In this document: piece by piece, positions 26,435 to 37,544 of the stretch
Layout of the letters: each line of letters begins with the position of its first letter
How positions within the stretch are numbered: the stretch's first letter is position 1
Assembly (NCBI RefSeq): GCF_000003815.2
Contig: NC_049981.1
Coordinates: forward strand, 13,075,021 to 13,139,020
DNA from: Branchiostoma floridae
Taxonomy: Eukaryota; Chordata; Leptocardii; Amphioxiformes; Branchiostomatidae
Direction of reading: 5' to 3'
DNA: 64,000 nt
Program-made: the position numbers and the translations under genes
The notes under the pieces: model-generated
What the model was told of the DNA's origin: nothing
What the model saw: the letters and a program-made list of their open reading frames with translations, nothing else
Database searches by the model: none

Positions 26435-27775
26435 GGATGTGACGTAGCGATGGCATTTTAGTGTCTATATACTTTTTTAAGATGAGGACAATCCTTCAGA
26501 CCGTTTTTGGATGATGTGTTTTGAATTTACTTATAACTTGGATGATTACTTATTACTTGGATGCTTTAATCTGTACTCCTATCTCTTTCAAGAAGACATT
26601 TCAAGAGCGCAAGACCATACTGCTAAAAGCGCCACCTGTTAGTTGTCTAAGAAACTGCATAATAGTGCTTCAGGTATACGGTCGTAGTAACGTTTAATAT
26701 TGCAGTAAAATCGAAAGGGCCTCGAAAGGCTTGTATATCTACACTAGTAAGTCTGCTATCCTGACCATATATAACAGCACCTTCGACCAGCTCTCAATTG
26801 GCATAGTGTTAATCGGGGTTGTTGTTGTCTCTGACCGCTTGATCGAGGTGAAGTTCCCTGGGAACGCGACAGTCGGCTGCGCTGAAAACTCCCAGCTTTG
26901 GAACCTTGTCAGTATTAAACCGAAAGATGAAGAATTTGATTATTACTGTCGACAATTCCTAAGGTAGACGGGATAATCAAAGTCAGGGTGATCGCTGTTA
27001 TCCTCCTGATGTGGGGTTACTTACTAGTATTTTGAAAAAGTACAGACAGTGCCATAGATTACAATGGTGACCGGCAAAGCCAACAATGAATGGGTTATTC
27101 TAATAAGAACAGTTAGGCCATAACGGTATATAGTAAGCAACGTTAGAATTTATGGATGACATCCGCGCGCTCATTAACTTTCGCCTTAGTTCAGAAAAAA
27201 AAAAATGAGTGTATTTGCCAGCATGAGGTTCAAGTAAAGTGATACAAGTCTACAACACTAGTGTCACTTTTACTTGAATACAGGAATGAATATCTCGTTG
27301 GTTCTGATGCCATATTTCGTCACTTCAATCCTTGTTAACGTTACAACGTTTGTGGTGTCTATTTTTTAGATTTTGTTTTGTTTTTTTACCTGTCTTGTTT
27401 TTTCCACCCTTTCTCATCATTTTTCCAGTCTGAAGTGGACGTCATAAAATTTACTTGCTGTGGCCTTACGAAATACAACCTACTACTAGTAAGCTTTTTG
27501 GGTTCGGTTTCTTTCCTCTGAGAAGCAGTGAAAGACGAAGTATCCTATTTTTATTCTAATGGGTGGAAGTTGTAAGGTTAATAGGGTTGTAGTTTTCCTT
27601 TCGTCAGAAATTATTTCTGATATAGAAAAAAACATGTCATTCGTTATATAAAGAATTGCAGCAATGGTTTTTTGTCAAACAACAGAACTTCCGTACTTGC
27701 TACTTGCATCTTGGCAAACATTATGTAAATAATGATATTATTTCAATGTATGATCAATGAGATACATACAACAGG

Positions 27776-27950
27776 GGTGCCTAAGCATGTGCACGAACCC
27801 TATGAGACTCGTACGAACATTATGTGATACGCACGAATCACTATGCGAAAACGCACGAACCTTATGTGGTTCGCACGAATCACTATGTGACAAACACGAA
27901 CCTTATGCGATCCTTGCACGAACCTTATGCGAAACCGCCCAACCACCGCC
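27776..27950. repeat. Minisatellite of about 22-24 bp units
   Basis: Roughly seven imperfect units built on GCACGAACCTTATGCGA and GCACGAATCACTATG. An open plus-strand frame of about 90 codons runs through it, but it reflects the repeat and has no other support. It ends in ACGTTATTCG half-units. Confidence 0.85.
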
Positions 27951-28129
27951 GGGTCACGTTACATCACGTTATTCGCACGTTATTCGTTATCATGAACACA
28001 ATATAAATAACTTAGATACACTGAAAATATAATTGTTACCACCATGAGTTCAAGGGTTGCATTTTGTCTCTTATCCTTGATTTAAAATCAGTGTGGTTGC
28101 ATGATGTCATTGTGTTTGGTAATGTGTTA

Positions 28130-28920
28130 CAGGTTTGGATGCTTAATTGTAGCCAAACGTCCTTGTTTTAGCGGTTGTTTTGGGTATTTAAGGATATCAA
28201 ATTGACGACGCTGGTTTCAAGCTGTGATTTATGATGCACATTATACATTGCAATTCATATTCCCTAAATACCATGTGTTTAAAAACAGCAGACATAGGTT
28301 ACCCCACAGATAAAGGTGAAGTAGCGCAAACGTCGACCGAGCTGGTACCCATGGCCAGACAAATTTAAACAAATCGTGTACCAGCACATGGCAACGATGC
28401 ATAGTCACGACTTCTCCGCCAGCTTTGCTTCTTCAAAAGAATTCCATAGAAACTGTTGAGATTCCGTTTAAATATATTGACGCAGGGTTTCAGACGGTTA
28501 AGTAATTGACTTGCATACTCAACGCTTCTTTCGATATGGCTTTATTAATCTAATTTTCCTTGCAAGGCATTAATAAACAGTTTTTATCAAATTTCCTCGC
28601 AAATTCAATTCAGGAGTAATTTTCTTTAAGTTTCATCTATAGCCGCATTCTAGTCTTTTTCGACTATGTGTCTAATATGCCAAATTCTATCTTATGCAAA
28701 AAAAATTTACAAAATACATCATAGGATTTCCTTATTTTCTGTATTTTGAGAATTACAAATCACCAATATCCATGAAACTAACTTTGTATGACAAACTCAT
28801 AACCATTGTTTACGCTGGACTCTTCTATCGGATACAATTGTCCCTATGCCGGTGTTTGTGGTCATGGTGCTTGACTGAAAACAAAAATAAGAATGCTACA
28901 TTTTACAGTGAGCATATATA
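28130..28920 (+). repeat. Dispersed repeat R1, copy 1 (3' side of receptor gene)
   Basis: Collinear with a second copy at about 34930-36665. The best conserved blocks are 28358-28525 against 35459-35635 (GATGCATAGTCACGACTTCT, then a block ending TAAGTAATTGACTTGCAT) and 28735-28915 against 36480-36650 (TTTGTATGACAAACTCAT). Both copies have the same orientation. No protein domain is recognised, so it is either a non-autonomous element or a duplicated segment. Confidence 0.75.
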
Positions 28921-29093
28921 ACATATGTTACAGATCTACATGGCAAACGAACCCATGTCTTTACCTGAGTCTGATATAAAGAACTGCACGTCTAAGTATA
29001 CATTTTTACTTTAAAGAATTAACACTCATGTTTAACAACTGGCTTATAGCACTGAATCTACACTGTACAATTTGGTGTTTTCAACACATACCA

Positions 29094-29099
29094 TTTATT
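29094..29099 (-). terminator. Candidate polyadenylation signal of the receptor gene
   Basis: AATAAA on the minus strand about 600 bases past the stop codon, the first canonical hexamer seen downstream. Could be chance in AT-rich DNA. Confidence 0.3.
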
Positions 29100-29698
29100 A
29101 TACAGTGTATAGTGAAGAAAAACATTTCAGTACACCTTAATATCGCAATTTGTACAGCAAAGGCTTCTGGTTACAAGAACTTAGTAGACTTTAGACAGCT
29201 AGGCAGCATCAGCTCTTATAACACAACAACTGAACAAAGCTCTTGAAATTACATAAATTACAATGTTCACAGTAAGGGCCAAGCAGACTTGCTAATTTTC
29301 ATTCTAAGTGCTTTCAGTCACAGCACGTGACTATTCCTGTCATATGTCAGCAGTAACATTAAAACATACCACTTACCCCATAACAATTCACAATTTTAAA
29401 TTCCAAAACGTGATGCCTGACGATACCACCTTCCTTTGGTAACTCTCTCAGTCTTGAGTAAGAGATCACATTCCAAGAAGGCACCAGGAACATACTAAAT
29501 ACTAAGAAAGCAAAGAAAACATACAGTTCAACATATCAAAACAGAATATCGCTGTCCGTATTGTATCCCATGTACGAGCTAGGCATGCTTTCTCATCGTT
29601 AGTGTAGGCAACAGAGATTGAAGTTTAGTTTCTGAAATGTTCACGTGATACGAGGGTCAGGATTGGATGTGGCACCTGTTGGTTCCATAACGTCTTTG

Positions 29699-32600
29699 CT
29701 ATACATGGTACATCGTATTTTCCAACCAACGCGTCATGTTGGCATCCGCAGCAATGGAAGTGTCGTCTTCACCCAAAAGCAAGGGTTCTTGATACATGTA
29801 TGTGTGCTGAAGCGGTGTAGGGTTCCCAGTACTGGACACAGGGGACAGTGGCTGGATGTCAGAGGTGACGTATGTACGGGTCCGTGGAAGTGGATCCGCC
29901 GGGATCTCTTCTGTCTGAGTCATCTCCGAGCCTTGTGATTGTGATGATAAGTTAGAGTTAACGTACGTGTGGGTCCGTGAGACTGGATCCGGGATCTCCT
30001 CAGGAGTCGTCTCTGAGTCTTCTTGTTGTAATAAGGCGTTAGAGTAGACATACGTGTGGGTCCGTTGGATTGGATCCGGGATCCATTCTGCTTGGGTCAT
30101 CTCCAAGCCTTGTGGTTGCGATGAAACGTTGGAGTTGACGTAAGTGTGGATCTGTGGAAATGGCTCAGGGATTTCCTCAGCTTTTATCGTCTCTGGGATT
30201 GGTGGGTAGTACGAGCCGCTGATGTTGACTGAATTATTGGACCGTGAAGGTGAATCCGGGACCTCCCCTACCCGAGTTATGTCCGGTTGTAGTGAGGCAC
30301 CGGGGTTGGATCGGGGACAAGGATCTGGGTTGAATGTGGCACCTTTTGGCTCAGTCACGTCTGCGATAAACACGGGATTTTCCAGCAAACGCGTCATTTT
30401 GCCATAAGTAGCAGTAGATGTGTCGTCTTCACCCCAGACCTCTTCAGGTCCGTGCTGAAGCGGTGTAGGATTCCCTGTCGTGGAGACATGGGCGAGTGGC
30501 TGGATGTTAGAGTCAACGTACGTGTGGGTCCGTGGGAGTGGAGCCGCAATCTTTTCTGTCTGAGTCGTCTCCGGGTCTTGTTGTTGTAACAGGACGCTAG
30601 TGTTGACGTATGTGTGGGTCCGTGGGAGTGGAGCCGGGATCTCTTCTTGATGTATCTCCCGGCCTTGTGGTTGTGATGAGAAGTTAGAGTTCACATACGT
30701 GTGGATCCGTGAAAGTGGATCCAGGATTTCTTCTGTCTGAGTCGTCTCCGGGCCTTGATGTTGTAACAGGACGCTAGTGTTGACGTATGTGTGGATCCGT
30801 GGGAGTGGAGCCGGGATTTCTTCTTGAGTCGTCCCCGGGCCTTGCTTTTGTGACAGGACGCTAGAGTTGACGTATGTGTGGGTCCGTGAAAGTGGATCCA
30901 GGATTTCTTCTGTCTGAGTCGTCTCCGGGTCTTGTTGTTGTAACAGGACGCTAGTGTTGACATATGTGTGGATCCGTGGGAGTGGAGCCGGGATTTCTTC
31001 TTGAGTCGTCCCCGGGCCTTGCTTTTGTGACAGGACGCTAGAGTTGACGTATGTGTGGGTCCGTGGGAGTGGAGCCGGGATTTCTTCTGTCTGAGTCGTC
31101 TCCGGGTCTTGTTGTTGTAACAGGACGCTAGTGTTGACGTATGTGTGGATCCGTGGGAGTGGAGCCGGGATTTCTTCTGTCTGAGTCGTCTCCGGGTCTT
31201 GTTGTTGTAACAGGACGCTAGTGTTGACGTATGTATGGGTCCGTGGAAGTGGAGCCGGGATCTCTTCTGCCTGGGTCGTTTCTGGGTCTTGTTGTGGTGG
31301 AAGTGGAGCTGGGATCTTTTCCACCTGAGGTGTCTCCAGACCAGTGACGCGTGATTGGCCCTTGAGGTCAAGATAGGTATTAGAACTGTCGACTACTTCT
31401 TCATCATCATTTTCCAAGCCTTGCGGATCCGATGAAGCCCCTGATGGTGACATCATTCCTTGCATCTCAGAGTCTTGTGGCTGTGGTGAGACGTCAGAGT
31501 TGACGTGCATCTGGGTACCTTGACGTGAATCAGAGATTTCATCTGCTTGAGTCGTTTCCCTGCCTGGCGGGCAGTGCGATAACCTGACGTTGAATGTACT
31601 GTCAGGTCGTGGAGGTGGGATTGGGGCAGCGGGTGAGGAGTCATCGTCGTTCTGAATCTCTTCATGTATGTCTTGCTGAAGCGGTATAGGATTCGTCGAT
31701 GTCGCAGAGACCGGTGGCAGATTATGCTGTAGCGGTCCGCCTCCTATAGCGCCATCAGTATTGTTATGTAAGTGGTGCCTCTCGTAGCACTTGAAGCATG
31801 CGACCATTACCAAACCGAGAAAGACCAGAGCCAGACATGCGCTTGTGGTGTAGACGACTATCATCACGGTGGACTCTTTTGTGTCATCTTCGGGAGTGGT
31901 TCTCTTCTGCTGGGGGTTCATGTCCGTGGAGTTTCTCATTTCTTCCGTTACATCTGTGTGCCACTGGGCAGGCGCTGTTGTGTAGACGGTTGTCACGGTA
32001 GGCTCTAGCATCTCTTCTGCCTCGGTCGTCTCCGTGCCACGTGATTGTGATGAGACGCTAGAGTTGACATACGTGTGGGTCCGTGGAAGTGGAGCCGGGA
32101 TCTCTTCTTGAGTCGTCTCATGACCTTCTGGTTGTGATAGGACGCTAGATTGGACGTACGTGTGTGTCTGTGGGAGTGGATACGGGGCAGGTGCTGTTGT
32201 GTAGATGGTTGTCACGATAGGCTCTTGCATCTGACCTTCACTACTTGCCTCATTTGACACGTTCAATGTCAGATTCACGTCCAAGTCCCACGTCGAGCTC
32301 CATTTTGTCTGCTGCACGATACACCGGAAAACACCTCCCTTCCAGCACCGATAGACTTGCTGACTCATGCTGATAGTGCACGTGGACCTACCGATGTAGG
32401 GTAGTGCCGAGTGTGCCATACCTCTTACAGGAAACTCTGTGATGGGAAACTCGTGCTCCAAACGTGCGGTTACGGCACCGCCGCATTCGCCCTTTCCAAC
32501 AAGGGTCTCTGTTGGGTCCAAACATCTTATGTTCTCTGGCTGCTTCTCCCAGAAGACCTCGCATATGAGAGTGTGTCCGTCATCACGACGTGATACCCTG

Positions 32601-33586
32601 GCTGTCGGCATCGGACAGATCATCTCCTCCACTTCAGCAACCCTTCTCCCTGAGACGCTGGGCGGGTAGCTGCACCTCAGTCTCCTGTAGGTATCTTCAC
32701 CCAGTAGTGCCCTAACCCTAACAGACTTTAGGCTTTTCAAGGCACAGGTGCAGCGCACAGGGTTCTGTTGAAAGTTGATAAACCTCAAACGTTCACCCAT
32801 GGCCGTCAGTTGGTCACCGGGGATGGCCGATATCAGGTTGTGTTGAAAGTTGGCATTCCTCAGAGCGGTCAGCCCTTTTAGCCATTCTGCGTTCAAAGCC
32901 AATAACTTGTTGTGTGCCAAGATGAGGACTTTTAGACTGGAAAGATGATGGAAGCACTTCCCGTCGATGCGTGAGATGCTGTTGTTGTCCAGGTATAGGT
33001 ACACGAGGCTGGTCAGATTTGCGAAGTGCCACTCTTCAATAGCATGGATCCGGTTATGGCTCAGGTAAAGAGACTCAAGCCATATCAGTGGCTGAAAAGC
33101 ATTTTCTTTGATTTCCTCGACTTCATTCCAAGACAGGTAGAGACTTCTCAGCTTTGAAATGCCACCAAACCAGCTTCCAATGGCGCTGATGGCGTTCCTT
33201 CCCAATGCCAGTGTGGTGACGTTTGGCACAGCGGATAGGATTTCATGTCTAACCGTCTGGAGGCGACCAGGCCCCAGAATCAGTGTGTGGAGCTGGGCGA
33301 GACCAGGCAGTGGTTTGAGCACACGGTTGCTGTCGGAGTGTCCCGCGAGTTGCAGCATCTTCAGAGTGTCTGGAAGACACATGAGTTTATTCCCATCCGT
33401 CTCTCCGGTCGTCTTGCAGATTGCACAAGGCAGTGCTGGAGCCGAGAGCCCTCTGGCCAATTCCTCTGGCACCTCGCATGGCTCAGTACGCTTTATTTTA
33501 CAGAGCTCAGGGCAAGATAGCCCAGTCGGAGACGAGCCAAACGCAAAACAGAACACAAGAAAAAGTGAAATCTTCAGGCCAGACAT
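29699..33586 (-). CDS. LRR-Ig single-pass receptor with a tail of tandem HTYVN tyrosine repeats
   Basis: Intronless, 1295 aa. The start at 33586 is chosen because this Met opens a signal peptide (residues 1-24, core LFLVFCFAF) in good context, and the frame upstream offers no ATG. Domains: Cys-rich N-cap (25-70); about eight leucine-rich repeats (93-272, e.g. LRSLYLSWNEVEEI); LRR C-cap NPVRCTCAL (275-325); Ig-like domain (about 330-444, Cys342 with EVFW, Cys422 in GVFRCIV); Thr/Pro stalk with N-glycosylation sites; TM 574-598. The cytoplasmic tail of 695 aa is low-complexity and carries a PIPPPR SH3-type motif (655-660). It has 29-30 residue repeats with HTYVN tyrosines at 786, 816, 846, 875, 905, 934, 964, 993, 1149 and 1208, plus variants at 1023, 1179 and 1239. 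YVN fits the pYxN rule for GRB2 SH2 binding, so the likely role is a signalling receptor of the amphioxus LRR-Ig type. Ligand unknown. No named orthologue is recognised. Confidence 0.9.
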   Translation of the reverse strand: MSGLKISLFLVFCFAFGSSPTGLSCPELCKIKRTEPCEVPEELARGLSAPALPCAICKTTGETDGNKLMCLPDTLKMLQLAGHSDSNRVLKPLPGLAQLHTLILGPGRLQTVRHEILSAVPNVTTLALGRNAISAIGSWFGGISKLRSLYLSWNEVEEIKENAFQPLIWLESLYLSHNRIHAIEEWHFANLTSLVYLYLDNNSISRIDGKCFHHLSSLKVLILAHNKLLALNAEWLKGLTALRNANFQHNLISAIPGDQLTAMGERLRFINFQQNPVRCTCALKSLKSVRVRALLGEDTYRRLRCSYPPSVSGRRVAEVEEMICPMPTARVSRRDDGHTLICEVFWEKQPENIRCLDPTETLVGKGECGGAVTARLEHEFPITEFPVRGMAHSALPYIGRSTCTISMSQQVYRCWKGGVFRCIVQQTKWSSTWDLDVNLTLNVSNEASSEGQMQEPIVTTIYTTAPAPYPLPQTHTYVQSSVLSQPEGHETTQEEIPAPLPRTHTYVNSSVSSQSRGTETTEAEEMLEPTVTTVYTTAPAQWHTDVTEEMRNSTDMNPQQKRTTPEDDTKESTVMIVVYTTSACLALVFLGLVMVACFKCYERHHLHNNTDGAIGGGPLQHNLPPVSATSTNPIPLQQDIHEEIQNDDDSSPAAPIPPPRPDSTFNVRLSHCPPGRETTQADEISDSRQGTQMHVNSDVSPQPQDSEMQGMMSPSGASSDPQGLENDDEEVVDSSNTYLDLKGQSRVTGLETPQVEKIPAPLPPQQDPETTQAEEIPAPLPRTHTYVNTSVLLQQQDPETTQTEEIPAPLPRIHTYVNTSVLLQQQDPETTQTEEIPAPLPRTHTYVNSSVLSQKQGPGTTQEEIPAPLPRIHTYVNTSVLLQQQDPETTQTEEILDPLSRTHTYVNSSVLSQKQGPGTTQEEIPAPLPRIHTYVNTSVLLQHQGPETTQTEEILDPLSRIHTYVNSNFSSQPQGREIHQEEIPAPLPRTHTYVNTSVLLQQQDPETTQTEKIAAPLPRTHTYVDSNIQPLAHVSTTGNPTPLQHGPEEVWGEDDTSTATYGKMTRLLENPVFIADVTEPKGATFNPDPCPRSNPGASLQPDITRVGEVPDSPSRSNNSVNISGSYYPPIPETIKAEEIPEPFPQIHTYVNSNVSSQPQGLEMTQAEWIPDPIQRTHTYVYSNALLQQEDSETTPEEIPDPVSRTHTYVNSNLSSQSQGSEMTQTEEIPADPLPRTRTYVTSDIQPLSPVSSTGNPTPLQHTYMYQEPLLLGEDDTSIAADANMTRWLENTMYHV
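30497..31276 (-). repeat. Coding minisatellite (87/90-bp units) in the receptor tail
   Basis: Nine near-identical units, each encoding a proline segment, (R)THTYVN or RIHTYVN, a Ser/Val/Leu stretch and an acidic Thr/Gln/Glu stretch. Tyrosine spacing is 30,30,29,30,29,30,29,30 residues. Two unit types alternate (QQQDPETTQTEE and QKQGPGTTQEE), a sign of doublet expansion. High identity keeps a second frame open (30691-31371), which is a shadow. More diverged units continue at 29852-30169 and upstream of the membrane span. Confidence 0.93.
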
Positions 33587-33666
33587 TTTGGTCTCTCTAG
33601 GCCTCCCTACAACACTCTTCAGATCTTGTCCGTCCAGTTTTTTAAATAACTTCAAAGCGACATCAA

Positions 33667-33687
33667 GTTATATAGTTCTTGCCCAAT
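33667..33687 (-). promoter_or_regulatory. Core promoter of the receptor gene
   Basis: On the minus strand CTATATAAC (33675 to 33667) lies about 80 bases 5' of the receptor ATG, preceded by an inverted CCAAT box (ATTGG, 33683-33687). Spacing fits a TATA promoter with a short leader of about 50 bases, so an intronless 5' UTR is likely. Confidence 0.55.
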
Positions 33688-34929
33688 GCAGCTGGTCGGC
33701 CTATTCTTTGTCGTCTCGCCAAGGCCAGGCTAGGAGTCATGATGAATGTAGCTCGTAATTCGCTACAGAGTGAAAAAAAACCCAACAGTTATCAACCGTT
33801 CTTGTTGATAGGGACCAACAAAGGGAAACAGATTTGCATAATGTTATTATAAACAATTACCTGGATATGAATGGAAACAAGTATCAAACACCTCTTCACA
33901 TACCACAAATTCTATTTCAATGAGTTTGGTGTTCTACGGACTCTTGTTTTTTCAGGTTGTCAGTACAAATCAATTTACAGTTTATCATTATCGCTACCAA
34001 AGGCATCGATATATTTCTGATCAATAAAAGCATATTTATCCGCCCGCCTTGTATGTTATACCGATGCCATACGCAACCATTTTTGAATTTATGAACTACA
34101 ACAGAAGAGTACAGGGAGGTCATAATCATATGCAATATTACTGTAATTCTCGCTACACCTTTCCACAAGGAATTCGTGAAAAGAAAAAATGATAAGGTAA
34201 TAAACAATGGAAATAAGATTGTAGATAAAAGATATCATGGGGATATATACAGTCCGTTTTGGCAGGGAAAAATCGGCATTTAATCCATTGCCAATATCAT
34301 TAATATTCATGCTTGTCCAACCATATCCTATGCAGTTAAAACCAGAAGTCACGAGTGACGATACAATATGAGGTATACATTAAAGAATTATTCTATGTTA
34401 TCAAGAAGATCACAGGTAAACTTCTTTGCTTAAGTATGCAAAGGTGCTGGTCAGTATAATTTCGTCAAAATTGAGCCCTTCTTGATGTATAAATCACTGT
34501 GTGACGTTTAAGAAGCTGTTTGAAAAATACAGAAAAACAAGAACTCTTGTGATAATAAAACCTACCTTTACGTTAATCTTGGATCATCCCTGCATCTTGT
34601 ACAGCGTCATTAGATGATGTTTATATTCCCGGGAATTCCCGAGAACAGCAGCGCGATTACTATATAACACCTACCATTATCCAGCAAGTTAGTCTCTGCT
34701 GTGTTTTGTGACGTGAATAATCATGACACAATGCTGGCTCATGTACAGTGGAGACCTATCAGAAGAAAGGTTACCCAGTATAAGTTTATTCATGATAAAA
34801 CATGTCGCCTGTTACCGTTTTTTCATGTCTCCTATGCAGGCCCCTTGGCGTCTTGTGGGTCGCGTCATTAAATTTTAAAAGGTGAAGGAAGCCGTAGCGC
34901 TAGTTCACCTTTATCCATGGGGTAACCTA

Positions 34930-35870
34930 TATCTGTTCTTTAAAAAACAACAAGGTATTTAGGGATATCAAGTCGACGGACGGCAGTTTCAAACTACAGT
35001 ATTTTGAAAATTTGAGAATATTCAAGAAACTACCGGTAACGACGTCCCTAAACACTGTTTTTAATAACAATGCATTTAGGCAACCCCGTGGATAAAGGTG
35101 AACTAGCGTTTATTGCACTTCTCCTGTCTACTAAAAAATGCATCATGCTTTGTTTGAGGATGACTGCTTTTCCTACACAGTCAGAGGTAAGATAGTCAGA
35201 ATATCTAGCATCGGTACAATATCACTTTTCTGTCATAGATAAATGAATGGTAACCCTATTTTCATAATTGATAAAATGAAAAGGTTTTCTGCAATATGTT
35301 CACGGTAAATTATGGGAAATTTGCATACAGTATGTTAAGTTAAAGTTGACATAGTCAGAAAACATTATGCAAATTACGGCACACTTGCGCAGGTATTAAA
35401 TGAGAAGATAATTGTTGGCCATCGACCATTTATCATGAAAGTTTGCTCGAGTTGACATCAGACAAATTTAAAGAAGCATGTACCGCGCAAATGGTAACGA
35501 TGCATAGTCACGACTTCTCCGCTAGCTTTGCTTCTTCAAAAGAATTCCGGAGAAACTACTGAGATTCCGTTCCATTATACCGACGCAGGGTTTCAGACAG
35601 CTAAGTAATTGACTTGCATATTCAACGCGTTTTATGTAACGTTAATATTTTTATTTTCCTTGCTTCGCTTCTCATTCGTAAATTATCTGTATCAAATTAC
35701 CTGAAATTCCGTTCGGACAGGGGTAAAACATTCTCCAAACTTCATTCTTTAGTCGCACCCCCTTTCTAGCCTTTTCCCCACAATGCCATTTGTAAGACTA
35801 CCAATACACAATGCAAAACAAGATACAAAATACTCCACAGGATTTCCTTATTATCTTCAGTAGAATGCTA
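34930..35870 (+). repeat. Dispersed repeat R1, copy 2, first part
   Basis: Matches copy 1 (28130 onward) from the GGTATTTAGGGATATCAA segment through CACAGGATTTCCTTATT near 35850. Extra sequence of about 300 bases lies inside (about 35110-35450). The match resumes only at about 36470, so this copy is interrupted. Confidence 0.7.
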
Positions 35871-35999
35871 TGTTATTGGTTTCTATGTGTTTATGTTTGT
35901 GAGCTTGTGTGTGTGTGTGTGTGTGTGTGGATGTACAGCACCTGGATAGTTTGTATTAATATCTGGTATGTGGATAGGTCTTGAGATGTGGAGATGATT

Positions 36000-36110
36000 A
36001 GATTTTGGACCCCCTAGCAGCTTGTTACGGTACCACAGTTCTGGACATACATGCTCTTGAGGTAGAGCGTAAGTGGTGTAGGTTTGGGTCCCCTGGCGGC
36101 TTTTTTTCTT
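36000..36110 (+). repeat. Dispersed repeat R2, copy 1
   Basis: Contains CCCCCTAG(C/A)(A/G)(G/A)CTTGTTA, TTCTGGACAT and AAGTGGTGTAG. The same order appears in reverse complement at about 37545-37720, and part of it at about 47395-47500. Diverged interspersed repeat. Confidence 0.6.
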
Positions 36111-36469
36111 AACTGCAAGATCCTGTCTAGTCTTTATCTTATTTTTTTAAAACTCAATAAGGGATTGACATATTATCATTTTTGGTAATATAGCTTTAGC
36201 GATGCTTGGTATAATTAGGTTGTAATTATACAAATCAGAATCCAATTGCATAATGAGGAAATGTCATGAACCTGCCCCATTCCATGATTGGACTACATGT
36301 AGTTAAACTAGTGACATATGTAGCCAAAGAAGATAAGATTGATAGAGCAAAAGTATGCAAATGAAGACCAAATTTGCATAATCAATGAGAAAATGCTATG
36401 ATTCCATAGTGGTCAATGATGGGAATTTCATACCAGTGGCATTTTTAATTGGCAAAGGTATGGGGTTGT

Positions 36470-36665
36470 GGAACTCTTGTTTTCTGTATTTTTTTAATTG
36501 CAAATCACCAACACCCATGAAATCAGATTTGTATGACAAACTCATTACATCTACTTATACTGGACTCCTCTATAAGATACTGGTACCAAATGGGTATGAG
36601 GTTGTGGTGCTGGAATTACCACAAAGACAGAAATGCTACCTTTTACACTGCCAGCACTTGTACAT
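36470..36665 (+). repeat. Dispersed repeat R1, copy 2, second part
   Basis: Continuation of copy 2 after an interruption of about 600 bases that holds a GT microsatellite and repeat R2. It aligns with 28735-28915 (TCACCAACACCCATGAAATC and following). Confidence 0.7.
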
Positions 36666-36847
36666 ATAGAAATGGGAATGAAACTCCTCTTTAAAGCGGT
36701 AAGCCTACAGTAAGCTCAATCTACTATGAACAACAATGATGCTGTCCAAGTACACTGTAAACCCATAGTTGTAGCAACCAAATTTTTTAAGTGGAGTTGC
36801 CTTAGGTCGGCAAAAGTTCATTGAGGTGAACTTAGTTATTATATATA

Positions 36848-37049
36848 CTGTAAATGCAATTAAGTTCGCGGGGATTCATTTTAGCTGAAGTGGGAAAAGA
36901 GATGTGGTGGTTTTAAGTTCGCAGTAGCACCATGCACTGTAGTCTCTTACTGCCAAGGAAAAATGTTCACGGTGGTTTTAAATTCGCGGTGAAGTGGCTA
37001 CCGCGAAACGGCGAACATTAAACCACCGCGGACATTTCTGCATTTACAG
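36848..37049 (+). mobile_element. MITE-like element, copy 1
   Basis: A 202-bp element with perfect 11-bp terminal inverted repeats (CTGTAAATGCA / TGCATTTACAG) flanked by TA. Inside are degenerate repeats of TTAAGTTCGCGG and GGTGGTTTTAA. Noncoding. A relative in the opposite orientation lies at 48197-48404. Confidence 0.75.
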
Positions 37050-37544
37050 TAACTCAAAATTGTCCAGTCACGTAGAGCGTAGCATTAAATATGCAAGAAA
37101 ATCACTTATCCGTCTGAAACAGGGCGCAACGCTCGTTCATACAGTGGGGAGGCATAATCATAGCTTCCTTGGAATGCTTTAGAAAAAGCCCGATAGCAAA
37201 CAAGGAGGTCTTGACTATTCACTATTCCTTTATGCTGGTCTTAAATGTTCTGGTCTCAAAGAAAAACAAACAATTGAAACAGTTCTTTTAAAAACTTTTC
37301 AACTAACCCCATACATTTGCCAAATAATTTCAACCTTTACAATCGGACCATTAGTTATGTTTGTCATTAATTATGCAAATAAGGTCCTCATTTGCATAAA
37401 TTACAATAGTTGATCATCTCCTCAACCCAAATAACAGATGTACACACCTAATAACATACGATAAAGAGATGACGCTCTGCCAACCCCTTCTTCAGTTATT
37501 CCCTTTCACATTCTGACACTAAACCAGCCCCTGCAGTTCCCTAA

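Noticed and set aside
27776-27950. CRISPR-like array
   Set aside because: Units are contiguous and imperfect without unique spacers, in a eukaryotic genome. It is a minisatellite.
30691-31371. 226-codon frame on the same strand as the receptor
   Set aside because: It is the repeat array read in another frame, kept open by the repeat sequence. The receptor frame has signal peptide, domains and TM.
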